Shown in pieces: positions 6,193-13,264 of a stretch of 19,816 nucleotides of DNA. The position numbers and the translations under genes are program-made. Positions within the stretch are counted from its first letter, which is position 1. Every line of letters begins with the position of its first letter. The notes under the pieces are model-generated. The model was not told the DNA's origin. It did no database searches and saw only the letters and a program-made list of their open reading frames with translations. The DNA comes from an uncultured bacterium (GTDB lineage Bacteria > Bacillota > Clostridia > Christensenellales > Borkfalkiaceae), in contig CAKXBD010000006.1 in assembly GCA_934871445.1 (NCBI GenBank), positions 15,568-35,383 on the forward strand. Direction: 5' to 3'.

Positions 6193-7224
6193 CTAAACCA
6201 AAAAGCGGTGCAGCTCGTGCAGAATGTTAGAGTTGCCGCCCGCGAAATCGGACACGGCCAAAGCCGAAAGCAATTCCTCGTCTGCCAAAGCGTCCTCTAT
6301 GGCTTCGGGGAGGAAATCCATATCTGCCTGTTTGAGCACGCGGCATAAATGGCGTTTTTGGAAATACGCCGCGTTTTCGGCTTGGTCGCCGCGCGACTGT
6401 CCTTCGAGGGGAATGAGGAGAGAGGGCTTTTTCAAGGCGAGAATTTCAAAAATTGCGTTGCTGCCCGCGCGGGAAACGACGAGGTCGGCGGCCGCATAAG
6501 CGGCGCCCATATCCGGTTCAAATTCTTTTTGAACGTAGCAGGGAATGTTGCTTTCGACGACGTTTCCCTTGCCGCATAAATGCAGAACGTTGTATTTTCT
6601 CGACAGAGCGGAGACATATTTCCGAATCCCGTCGTTGATGGCGCGGCTGCCGCTTCCGCCGCCGAACACCAAAACGGTCTTTTTTCCCGCCGCCAGCCCG
6701 TATTTTTTGATCGCTTCCGTTCGCTGTCCGTTAAAAAGTTCTTTCCGAAGAGGGGAACCGCAATATTTCCCGTTTTTGAAGCGTTCCGCGGTTTCGGGAA
6801 AGGAGGTCAGAACGTAGCGGCATTTTCTCGCCATCAATCGGTTTGCGAGTCCGGGCGAGAGGTCGCTTTCGTGCGTGAGACAGGGGATTTTCAATTTTTT
6901 GGCCGCGAATACGACGGGCAGAGCCACATATCCGCCCTTGGAAAATACAATATCGGGGCGGAAGGCTTTCAGGCCTTCCGCGGCCTTTTTTTCCGCGCGG
7001 AGGAACTCTGCGGGGATTTTGAAGTTTTTTAAGGAAAACGAGCGGACGAGCTTCGGACAGGAAATTTCCCAATAGGGGATTTTGAGGGGAGCGACGAGAT
7101 TTTTTTCCAAGCCGTCCGTCCCCATGTAGCAGATATCCGCTTCGTTTTTTACTTCCTCGATAATCGCGAGGTTAGGCACGACGTGCCCCGCGCTTCCGCC
7201 GCCCGTAAACAGGATTTTTTTCAT
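6193..7224 (-). CDS. murG: MurG, UDP-GlcNAc:lipid I N-acetylglucosaminyltransferase
   Basis: MurG adds GlcNAc to undecaprenyl-diphospho-MurNAc-pentapeptide, giving lipid II on the inner face of the membrane. The 343-aa GT28 protein has the N-terminal glycine loop FTGGGSAGHVVPN (residues about 6-18), SKGGYVALPVVFAA (acceptor domain), the second glycine loop VFGGGSGSRAIND and the donor site SRAGSNAIFEILALKKPSLL followed by GQSRGDQAENA. ATG 7224 is chosen because GGAGG lies six bases upstream; a frame extension to 7266 has no such site. It lies outside any division (dcw) cluster and is paired with yunB, so it may be a sporulation-linked copy. That idea is an inference from context. Confidence 0.94.
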   Translation of the reverse strand: MKKILFTGGGSAGHVVPNLAIIEEVKNEADICYMGTDGLEKNLVAPLKIPYWEISCPKLVRSFSLKNFKIPAEFLRAEKKAAEGLKAFRPDIVFSKGGYVALPVVFAAKKLKIPCLTHESDLSPGLANRLMARKCRYVLTSFPETAERFKNGKYCGSPLRKELFNGQRTEAIKKYGLAAGKKTVLVFGGGSGSRAINDGIRKYVSALSRKYNVLHLCGKGNVVESNIPCYVQKEFEPDMGAAYAAADLVVSRAGSNAIFEILALKKPSLLIPLEGQSRGDQAENAAYFQKRHLCRVLKQADMDFLPEAIEDALADEELLSALAVSDFAGGNSNILHELHRFLV

Positions 7225-7241
7225 GATACGCCTCCGTCGCC

Positions 7242-7298
7242 CCGTTCTGTTTGCGGAACGGTACATATTATTATAGACGCCGAAAAGCGCGGTTATGC
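7242..7298 (-). promoter_or_regulatory. possible murG promoter and leader hairpin
   Basis: On the minus strand TATAAT (7275-7270) sits 46 bases before murG, but the -35 region (GCATAA at 17 bp) is poor. Between it and the start lies a 6-bp hairpin, CCGTTC (7242-7247) with GAACGG (7256-7261), just ahead of the ribosome site. A sporulation sigma factor could use a different -35; the sequence does not settle this. Confidence 0.35.
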
Positions 7299-7302
7299 GC
7301 GA

Positions 7303-8232
7303 TTATCTGTATAATTCCGCTATTTTTTCCGCCATATCCTTCACCCGAAGCCGAATATTGTCGGGAGAAACCACCTTGACGGAATTTCCCAGCCCCACGA
7401 TTTTCCGAATGAGTACTTCGTCGTCGGGCAGACGGACGTCCGCATACCATTTTCCGCCCGCCGAGCGCAGATTTTCCCCGCCCAGCCAGTCCTGAACGTC
7501 AGCAAAGGCCTCTTCGCCGACTTCCAGACACACGTCGGCGGAAGCGGTCTCGTCCGTCCAATAATTGAGGGGAATATCCTCCCTGCGGAAGGGGCGGCGG
7601 ATAAATTTTTCGCCCGTCAGGACGGCGGTCTCTACTCGTCCGAGGCGGAACAGCCGAAAGTCCCGCGCTTTTCGGCAAAAGGCATAGACGTACCAAATTC
7701 CCTGCTTAAAGACGAGTACATGCGGCTCGATTTTTCTGTGCGAGCGTTCTCCGACGCGGGAGTTGTAATCGATTTCCAACACCGCGCAGTCGCGGATACA
7801 GGATTCGAAAAGCCTGAGCTTTTCCGAAAACATTCTCGTATCGCCCCAGGTGCCGCCGTCCACGAGAATCGTTCCCACCGTTCCCGAAAGCGTCAAATCC
7901 CGCGCTTCCGATTTCGCCTGCGCGGAAAGTTTGCGTTTCGCGTCGAGGAATCGTTCTTCGGGCAGTTGAGAATACATGGCTCCGAGCGCTTCGATCGCGG
8001 CTTCGTATTCCTCCTTCGTCATGAAATTGACGGGGAGCTTGTAGGTATCGGAGATAAAAATTCCTCCGTTCCTGCCCCGTTGCACCTGTACGGGGACGGC
8101 GAGAGACAACTCGTCTAAATATCGGTATATCGTCCTTTCCGAAAGCCCGTAACGCTCGGCGATATATTTTGCCGTCAGCTTGCGTTTTGCTAAAAGCTCG
8201 AATAAAATGTCCGTCAGTATTTCAAATTTCAT
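7303..8232 (-). CDS. HTH-WYL transcriptional regulator (YafY/DeoR-like)
   Basis: A 309-aa regulator. Its N-terminal winged helix-turn-helix (KLTAKYIAERYGLSERTIYR, residues about 18-37) is followed by the RGRNGGIFI wing. The WYL domain begins near residue 140. It contains IDYNSR, KIEPHVLVFKQGIWYVYAFC (W-Y-V in place of W-Y-L) and RLFRLGRVETAVLTGEKF, and ends in a C-terminal extension typical of WYL proteins. WYL domains bind ligands, often nucleic acid or nucleotides. GGGAGGAC precedes the ATG. Its strong promoter overlaps a perfect 22-bp palindrome, which suggests self-regulation and control of the divergent 61-aa gene. The native target is otherwise unknown. Confidence 0.9.
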   Translation of the reverse strand: MKFEILTDILFELLAKRKLTAKYIAERYGLSERTIYRYLDELSLAVPVQVQRGRNGGIFISDTYKLPVNFMTKEEYEAAIEALGAMYSQLPEERFLDAKRKLSAQAKSEARDLTLSGTVGTILVDGGTWGDTRMFSEKLRLFESCIRDCAVLEIDYNSRVGERSHRKIEPHVLVFKQGIWYVYAFCRKARDFRLFRLGRVETAVLTGEKFIRRPFRREDIPLNYWTDETASADVCLEVGEEAFADVQDWLGGENLRSAGGKWYADVRLPDDEVLIRKIVGLGNSVKVVSPDNIRLRVKDMAEKIAELYR

Positions 8233-8276
8233 TTTTTGTCCTCCCGAAAAAATTTTTTCGGATTTTCCGTAATTAT

Positions 8277-8304
8277 TTTATAATACTTGACACACGTGTG
8301 TCAA
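8277..8304 (-). promoter_or_regulatory. promoter of the WYL regulator
   Basis: On the minus strand TTGACA (8304-8299) and TATAAA (8282-8277) are 16 bases apart, a near-perfect sigma-A promoter. The -35 box is one arm of the 8285-8306 palindrome. Confidence 0.75.
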
Positions 8305-8306
8305 GT
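8285..8306. promoter_or_regulatory. perfect 22-bp palindromic operator between divergent genes
   Basis: Two exact inverted 11-base arms (ACTTGACACAC and its complement) meet with no spacer. The site contains a TTGACA on each strand. It covers the leftward promoter's -35 and spacer, and it lies just upstream of an extended -10 (TGGTATAAT, 8313-8321) for the rightward 61-aa gene. It is the obvious binding site for the WYL regulator, though that is inferred from position. Confidence 0.75.
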
Positions 8307-8357
8307 TATTTATGGTATAATATCGGCATAGAATAAAGGAAGAAGGAGAAAACAGAG

Positions 8358-8543
8358 ATGACTGCGGAAAATTTTTCGATGAGGGAATATGAAAAGAGGC
8401 TCATTCGCGAGCATAATGAGGCGGTAAATATGGAGCTAGTGCGTCGTCTTCGGAGCCGAACGGAGGAGGAAGCGATGGCGGCGCTGTTGTCTTTGACGTT
8501 GTTTCCCGAAAGGGCGGCGGAAAAGTCGGCAGCATTTGCCTGA
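8358..8543 (+). CDS. 61-aa hypothetical protein, divergent from WYL regulator
   Basis: A small soluble protein, charged and predicted mostly helical: MTAENFSMREYEKRLIREHNEAV, then MELVRRLRSRTEEEAMAALLSL and a short alanine-rich tail. It has no cysteines, membrane segment or recognised domain. AAGGAG (8343-8348) lies nine bases before ATG, and an extended -10 promoter (8313-8321) lies beyond the shared palindrome, so expression is plausible. The protein is followed within 80 bases by the promoter of the glycosylation cassette. It may be the specific target or partner of the WYL regulator; no function can be read from it. Confidence 0.65.
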   Translation: MTAENFSMREYEKRLIREHNEAVNMELVRRLRSRTEEEAMAALLSLTLFPERAAEKSAAFA

Positions 8544-8549
8544 AAATAC

Positions 8550-8579
8550 TTGACTTTTCATATAAAGGCAATATATACT
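8550..8579 (+). promoter_or_regulatory. promoter of the glycosylation cassette
   Basis: TTGACT (8550-8555) and TATACT (8574-8579) are 18 bases apart. A 7-base inverted repeat ATATAAA-AGAG-TTTATAT (8581-8598) follows around the expected start site and could be an operator or a 5' hairpin. Confidence 0.65.
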
Positions 8580-8619
8580 TATATAAAAGAGTTTATATTT
8601 TTCCCGAGGATTAAAAAAG

Positions 8620-10473
8620 ATGAATTTCATCGTACGAAAGCGCATTGAAAGAGGGCTGATAGGGGGCGGTGTAGCGGTCACTGTTTTGACTTTTCTCAAT
8701 CCGATTGAGATGCTGAGTGACGTATATTATGTATGGTTAATTCCGGTTCTCTTATTTTTAATAATCGCCTGTACCCGAAAATTTGAAATTTTCGGGATTT
8801 TTCGTCAGGCAAAAAAGAGCTATTACATTGCAGGGGGAATTTTAACGGCTCTTTATCTTATTATGAGCCCGATTTCTTCGGTGTTTCAGTTACCGTGCTT
8901 TATCTTTTCAAGGAAAACAGCTTTTGAATGTTTTTTGGTGCCTTTTAATTGGCTCTTTTTTTTAATGGCTCCCGCCGCGCTTTTGGCTTGTATTTTATTT
9001 GGATTTGAAATAGCGGACAGGGAAAAGGAGTCCCGTGAAATTTCGGCAAAGCGAACGCTCCTTTTTTGCAGTCTGATTATAGGCTGTATTTCCGTAGCTT
9101 ATGCTTTTGCGGGTTATCCGGGCATTTTACACGATGACGGAGTTGGTATTTGGAATAGGTTTTCCGATTGGCATCCGTTCGGATATATTTTGATAACGAG
9201 ATTTTGTTTTCTGATTTGGGCGAATCCTTTTTCCATCGTAATTTTTCAAACGATTCTTTGGATAGCGACCAATATTTTTATTTTATATACGCTCGTAAAC
9301 TATAAAAATCCGAAAGCGGCAATCCTTTATACCGTTCTTTCTTTGACGACGGGAATCATGGCTTATAAATATATTCCCGTCGTATATAAAGATGTCATTT
9401 TCAGCATGTGTTTTCTGGGGTTCGGAGTATCCCTCTATCGGCTCTTGAATAAAATAAGCACTTCTAACTTTATATTTACGGCTATTTATGGCGTGTTTTC
9501 TTCGATTACCCGCCATGGGGCGATAGTAGCCGTTTTGGTTGCATTGGCGGGTGTGGGAATTTTGTATCTGTTGCGCCGCAATTCTAAACTTGCTGTCAAA
9601 TTTTTGGCAATTTGTGCAATTCCTGTCGTGATTGTCAGCGGTTCGATTAAAATAGGAATCAATATTGCTGGGATTGAAAAAAGTCCTTCTTATGTCACTT
9701 ATACGGTTCCGCTGTTTATGTTAGGCGCCTATGCGGCTTCGGGATTAGAAATGTCCGAAGACACGGTCGCGACTATGGAAAAAATCATGCCGTTGGAAGA
9801 TTGGGAAAAGGGATATGAATCCGATAAATATTGGGCGGATACGGTATCCAGAACTTGGGGGATCGTGGGGGAGCGGATTGAAGAATTTGAAAAACAGCAC
9901 TTACAGGGAGAGGTAATTAAAGCGAATTGGGAGTTTTTCAGCCGTTATCCTCTTTCTTATGCGAAATATTTTTTTGATATAAATTCCTTAGTCTGGGAGA
10001 TGAGCCGTCCGGACGGAACGTATGCGGAATGGCTAGTAAACTCGTTCGATAATTGTAGCGATCGGGCTGAAAACGAGTATCCCCAATGGTACCCTGCGGA
10101 GCATAATGTTTTCAGAAAAATTTTGGAGCCTGTCACTGCCGTAGCGTTTGAAGTTCCCTTATGGAGAATTTTCACCTATCGAGGAGGAATAAATATCTGG
10201 ATGTTGGCTTATGCGTCGGTAGTAGTGGGAAGAAAGGATAAAAAGCTTCTTTTGGTAGTATTGCCGTTTTTCCTTTATGCTGCAATGCTGATGTTTTCGC
10301 TTCCCGCGCAAGATCCGCGCTTCATTCTTCCGTTTGTGGAATTTGCGACATTTTTTATGCCCGTCGCATTTTTGCAGGATATGAAGACAACGAAAATACT
10401 TCCGAAAATTGCCGATATACAGGAGGAAAAAAGCGATGGACAAAATAGCGATTTTGATTCCGTGTTACAATGA
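8620..10473 (+). CDS. polytopic GT-C-like glycosyltransferase (DUF6020-type)
   Basis: A 617-aa protein with about 12 membrane helices. After the first helices, an acidic loop reads GYPGILHDDGVGIWNRFSDWHPFG (His171-Asp173, Asp183-Pro186 are the key residues). This is the sort of extracytoplasmic Asp-containing first loop used by GT-C enzymes, which take sugars from polyprenyl-phosphate donors. A large loop of about 170 residues (370-540) lies before the last helices, with DPRFILPFVEFATFF near residue 565. I read it as a DUF6020-like protein; the exact family is from memory. It is followed, with a 38-base overlap, by a GT2 gene and then gtrA, so it should be the enzyme that transfers the flipped sugar to a cell-surface acceptor. 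GAGGA lies nine bases before ATG. Confidence 0.75.
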   Translation: MNFIVRKRIERGLIGGGVAVTVLTFLNPIEMLSDVYYVWLIPVLLFLIIACTRKFEIFGIFRQAKKSYYIAGGILTALYLIMSPISSVFQLPCFIFSRKTAFECFLVPFNWLFFLMAPAALLACILFGFEIADREKESREISAKRTLLFCSLIIGCISVAYAFAGYPGILHDDGVGIWNRFSDWHPFGYILITRFCFLIWANPFSIVIFQTILWIATNIFILYTLVNYKNPKAAILYTVLSLTTGIMAYKYIPVVYKDVIFSMCFLGFGVSLYRLLNKISTSNFIFTAIYGVFSSITRHGAIVAVLVALAGVGILYLLRRNSKLAVKFLAICAIPVVIVSGSIKIGINIAGIEKSPSYVTYTVPLFMLGAYAASGLEMSEDTVATMEKIMPLEDWEKGYESDKYWADTVSRTWGIVGERIEEFEKQHLQGEVIKANWEFFSRYPLSYAKYFFDINSLVWEMSRPDGTYAEWLVNSFDNCSDRAENEYPQWYPAEHNVFRKILEPVTAVAFEVPLWRIFTYRGGINIWMLAYASVVVGRKDKKLLLVVLPFFLYAAMLMFSLPAQDPRFILPFVEFATFFMPVAFLQDMKTTKILPKIADIQEEKSDGQNSDFDSVLQ

Positions 10474-11392
10474 GGAAAAAACGATTGAAAAAGTTGTAGG
10501 GGATTTCCGAAGAGTTTTTCCCGAACAGGACGTAACGATTTATGTTTACGACAACAATTCCACGGACAAAACGGCGGAGCTTGCGTCAAAAGCGGGGGCC
10601 GTGGTGCGGCATGAATATATGCAGGGAAAAGGAAACGTCATCAGAAGAATGTTTCGTGAAATCGATGCGGAATGTTATATCATGGCGGACGGAGATGATA
10701 CGTATCCTGCGGAAGCGGCTCCGGAAATGGTAAAGAAGGTATTAGAGGAAAACAGCGATATGGTCGTAGGGGATAGGCTTTCCTCGACCTACTTTACGGA
10801 GAATAAGCGGCGTTTTCATAACTTCGGGAACCGCATTGTCCGATTTTTCGTATGTAAGATTTTTCATAATAACGTCAATGATATCATGACGGGATACAGG
10901 GCGTTCAGCTATAATTTTGTCAAGACATATCCGGTTCTTTCGGGCGGCTTTGAAATCGAGACGGAAATGACGATTCATGCGTGTGATAAAAAGATGCAGA
11001 TAGATAACGTCGTCATCGATTACCGAGACCGCCCGCAAGGCAGCGAATCCAAACTCAATACCTGTCGTGACGGAATACGGGTATTAAAGACGATCGGGAA
11101 GCTGTTCAAAAACTATCAGCCGATGAAATTTTTCGGGAGCATCTCCCTGTTGTTTATTCTTTTAGCCGTGGGATTTTTCATTCCCGTAGGCGTGGAATTT
11201 CTCAAAACAGGACAGGTATATAAATTCCCGACATTGTTTGTCTGTTGCACGGTAATGATTGTAGGGATTTTATTCTTTTTCACCGGTTTGATTCTCCAAT
11301 CCATGCTGCAAAAGAATAAAAACGACTTTGAGATCGATTTGATTTCAGCAGAAAACGAATTTAAGCGTAAGAAGAATGAAAAGAAATCGTAA
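10436..11392 (+). CDS. GT2 polyprenyl-phosphate sugar transferase (GtrB/DPM-like)
   Basis: It most likely charges undecaprenyl phosphate with a sugar from a nucleotide donor on the cytoplasmic face. The 318-aa product has a GT-A domain: IAILIPCYNEEKTIEKVV, YVYDNNSTDKTAE, then the metal-binding MADGDDTYP (Asp85, Asp87, Asp88), VVGDRL and a DIMTGYRAFSYNF acceptor-side segment. Two C-terminal membrane helices follow (about 228-252 and 261-288), as in GtrB/CsbB-type enzymes. AGGAGG (10421-10426) nine bases upstream fixes ATG 10436 rather than the TTG at 10409. It overlaps the GT-C gene upstream (38 bases) and gtrA downstream (17 bases). Sugar identity cannot be inferred. Confidence 0.9.
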   Translation: MDKIAILIPCYNEEKTIEKVVGDFRRVFPEQDVTIYVYDNNSTDKTAELASKAGAVVRHEYMQGKGNVIRRMFREIDAECYIMADGDDTYPAEAAPEMVKKVLEENSDMVVGDRLSSTYFTENKRRFHNFGNRIVRFFVCKIFHNNVNDIMTGYRAFSYNFVKTYPVLSGGFEIETEMTIHACDKKMQIDNVVIDYRDRPQGSESKLNTCRDGIRVLKTIGKLFKNYQPMKFFGSISLLFILLAVGFFIPVGVEFLKTGQVYKFPTLFVCCTVMIVGILFFFTGLILQSMLQKNKNDFEIDLISAENEFKRKKNEKKS

Positions 11393-11774
11393 ATCGTTGA
11401 TTAAGCAGCTTTTCTTTTTCGGGATCGTAGGAGTAATTTGTTTTTTCGTTGATTTCGGAATTCTTACGTTGCTTACGGAAGTGGCAGGGTTGCATTATTT
11501 ATTGTCGGCGGCGATTTCTTTTTCCGTATCCTGCATCGTCAATTATTTTCTAAGCATGAAACTTGTCTTTGTTCGGAAAGAGGAACTCAAAAGAAGTTTA
11601 GAATTTTTTTTGTTTGTTCTTTTCAGTGTTCTGGGCTTGGGCCTGACGGTTCTTTTAATGTGGTTGGGAACAGACATCATGGGGATAAATTATAAAATCT
11701 GTAAAGTACTGTCGACGATTATCGTAATGGTATTCAATTTTGTCACCAAAAAACTGACAATTTCCCGAAAATGA
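11376..11774 (+). CDS. gtrA: GtrA-family membrane protein (putative flippase)
   Basis: A 132-aa GtrA-like protein with four membrane helices, thought to move the polyprenyl-phosphate sugar across the membrane. Landmarks are QLFFFGIVGVICFFVDFGIL (about 10-29), SFSVSCIVNYFLSMKLVF (about 48-65) with the family's NY/F-x-W/L-x-F signature, and a C-terminal KVLSTIIVMVFNFVTKKL. It starts inside the end of the GT2 gene with a weak AGAAG site, so it relies on coupling. It completes the three-part system of GT2, GtrA flippase and GT-C transferase known from phage serotype-conversion gtr operons and from the CsbB/GtcA/YfhO sets that decorate teichoic acids in Gram-positive bacteria. Confidence 0.92.
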   Translation: MKRNRKSLIKQLFFFGIVGVICFFVDFGILTLLTEVAGLHYLLSAAISFSVSCIVNYFLSMKLVFVRKEELKRSLEFFLFVLFSVLGLGLTVLLMWLGTDIMGINYKICKVLSTIIVMVFNFVTKKLTISRK

Positions 11775-11825
11775 GCATTTCTGTCCGATTGTTCCGAGCT
11801 TACGGGAAAATCCCCGTCAAAACGC

Positions 11826-11854
11826 TTGACAAAAGGCGGGAAAGGGAGTAAACT
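11826..11854 (+). promoter_or_regulatory. tyrS promoter
   Basis: TTGACA (11826-11831), a 17-base spacer, then TAAACT (11849-11854). The predicted start near 11861 leaves about 197 bases of leader before tyrS and puts the leader-peptide ATG only about three bases into the transcript. Confidence 0.75.
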
Positions 11855-11863
11855 GAAAATACT

Positions 11864-11947
11864 ATGAAGCACTTTTTAAGCGAAAACGGACGTTATAACA
11901 TTTATGCGTACGCCTATTGCGGCGATACGTTTGTTTGCCGTGCGTAA
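11864..11947 (+). CDS. tyrosine-rich leader peptide of tyrS (27 aa)
   Basis: A 27-codon ORF starts MKHFLSENG and continues RYNIYAYAYC, with tyrosines at residues 11, 14, 16 and 18. Four of eight consecutive codons are Tyr, directly upstream of the tyrosyl-tRNA synthetase gene and 35 bases before an intrinsic terminator. This is the layout of amino-acid attenuators such as E. coli pheM-pheST. The Tyr codons sit at and inside a 9-bp hairpin (11906-11914 with 11921-11930, one bulge), and the last codons (11933-11944) can pair with the terminator loop and 3' arm. There is no ribosome binding site; the start would have to be nearly leaderless, as for trpL in rhizobia. This is the weakest part of the case. 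Confidence 0.55.
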   Translation: MKHFLSENGRYNIYAYAYCGDTFVCRA

Positions 11948-11982
11948 AATCGCGTAAAGTCTTTTCAGGAGGGACGGACTCG

Positions 11983-12017
11983 ACGGTTTGCGTGCGCGCA
12001 GACCGTTTTATTTTTTT
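11983..12017 (+). terminator. intrinsic terminator/attenuator in the tyrS leader
   Basis: ACGGTTTGCG (11983-11992) pairs with CGCAGACCGT (11997-12006) over ten base pairs (one G-U) around the loop TGCG, followed by TTTTATTTTTTT. It lies between the promoter and the tyrS start, so it must be a regulated attenuator or a leaky stop; without antitermination tyrS would be silent. Confidence 0.88.
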
Positions 12018-12057
12018 ACTAAAAAATTCAGGCGAAAAAGGATAAAGGAGTAAATTT

Positions 12058-13251
12058 ATGGCAAACGTAATGGACACTCTCCGCGCGCGGGGATTTATCA
12101 AACAGACGGTATTCGAGGACGAGCTTTACGAGAAGCTCGGCAAAGAGAGCGTATCTTTCTATATCGGTTTCGATCCGACGGCGGACTCCCTGCACGTAGG
12201 GCATTTTATGCAGCTTATCGCCATGCACCACATGCAGCAGGCGGGGCATCGTCCGATTGTTCTCGTGGGGGGCGGCACGGGCATGATCGGAGATCCTTCG
12301 GGGCGCACGGACATGCGCAGCATGATGACGCGGGACACGGTAAAGCACAATGTGGAGTGTTTCAAGAAGCAGATGTCCCGCTTTATCGATTTTGAAGGAG
12401 AAAATGCGGCGATCGTCGTGGATAACGCGGATTGGCTCCTGAATCTCAATTATGTGGATTTTCTTCGAGAAATCGGAGCGCATTTTTCGGTCAATAAGAT
12501 GTTGACGGCGGAGTGTTTCAAACAGCGTCTCGAAAGGGGGCTTTCCTTCCTTGAATTTAACTATATGCTCATGCAGGCTTACGATTTCCTCGTCCTGTAT
12601 CGGAAATACGGCTGTGCCTTGGAGCTGGGCGGCGACGACCAATGGAGCAATATTCTCGCGGGCGCGAATCTGATTCGGATCAAGGAGCAGAAGCCCGCCT
12701 ATGCGATGACGTTCACGCTTTTGACGACGTCGGACGGTAAAAAGATGGGCAAGACGGCGAAGGGCGCGGTTTGGCTGGATGAGAATAAGACGTCCCCTTA
12801 CGAATTTTATCAATATTGGCGCAACACGGCGGACGAGGACGTGGAAAAGTGCATGAAGCTGCTCACGTTCCTGCCGCTTTCGGAAATCGAGGAACTCTGC
12901 CGTTATAAGGACGAGCGCATCAATGCGGCGAAAGAAGTTCTCGCCTACGAATTGACGAAAGAGGTTCACGGCGAGGAGAAGGCGAACACGGCGAGAAGTC
13001 AGGCCCGTGCGGCGTTCGGAGGGGCGGACGCGGAGCTCCTTACCAAGGAAGTGACGGGAGCGGCGACGATAGTGGACGCGATGGTTTCGGCGGGAATTGC
13101 GAAATCCAAAGGCGAAGCGAGACGGCTCATCGAGCAGGGCGGCGTCAGCGTGGACGAAACGAAGGTGACGGACGTGAATATGCCCGTTCCCGCGAATGAA
13201 TTTGTTTTGCATAAGGGAAAGAAAGTGCACGTCAAAATCGTAGTGAAATAA
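12058..13251 (+). CDS. tyrS: tyrosyl-tRNA synthetase
   Basis: It joins tyrosine to tRNA-Tyr with ATP. The 397-aa class I synthetase has the HIGH box as HVGH (residues 46-49), the tyrosine pocket region GMIGDPSGRT (75-84), NYMLMQAYDFL and LGGDDQWSNI (190-199), the KMSKS loop as KMGKT (229-233) and a C-terminal S4 RNA-binding domain (about 330-397, SKGEARRLIEQGGVSVD). Length and motifs fit the short bacterial type. AAAGGAG lies eight bases before ATG. It is preceded by the leader peptide and attenuator described above rather than a recognisable T-box, which is the usual control of synthetase genes in this phylum. Confidence 0.97.
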   Translation: MANVMDTLRARGFIKQTVFEDELYEKLGKESVSFYIGFDPTADSLHVGHFMQLIAMHHMQQAGHRPIVLVGGGTGMIGDPSGRTDMRSMMTRDTVKHNVECFKKQMSRFIDFEGENAAIVVDNADWLLNLNYVDFLREIGAHFSVNKMLTAECFKQRLERGLSFLEFNYMLMQAYDFLVLYRKYGCALELGGDDQWSNILAGANLIRIKEQKPAYAMTFTLLTTSDGKKMGKTAKGAVWLDENKTSPYEFYQYWRNTADEDVEKCMKLLTFLPLSEIEELCRYKDERINAAKEVLAYELTKEVHGEEKANTARSQARAAFGGADAELLTKEVTGAATIVDAMVSAGIAKSKGEARRLIEQGGVSVDETKVTDVNMPVPANEFVLHKGKKVHVKIVVK

Positions 13252-13264
13252 GGACGGCGGGAAA

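Noticed and set aside
5485..6348. 287-codon plus-strand frame opposite yunB and murG
   Set aside because: It is antisense to two conserved genes, with a glycine/aspartate-rich product typical of a shadow frame.
7225..7266. N-terminal extension of MurG
   Set aside because: The family begins at MKKILFTGGG, and GGAGG lies six bases before ATG 7224.
7283..7300. Terminator after the WYL gene
   Set aside because: GCGC-GGTTAT-GCGC followed on the minus strand by four T is only a 4-bp stem; too weak to call.
11861..12057. T-box riboswitch in the tyrS leader
   Set aside because: I find no AGGGTGGNACCGCG-like T-box sequence or clear specifier/antiterminator layout. The Tyr-rich ORF explains the terminator better.
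12028..13230. 400-codon open frame on the minus strand
   Set aside because: It lies wholly opposite tyrS, has a low-complexity R/H/F-rich product and no ribosome site; it is a shadow of the GC-rich codon use of tyrS.
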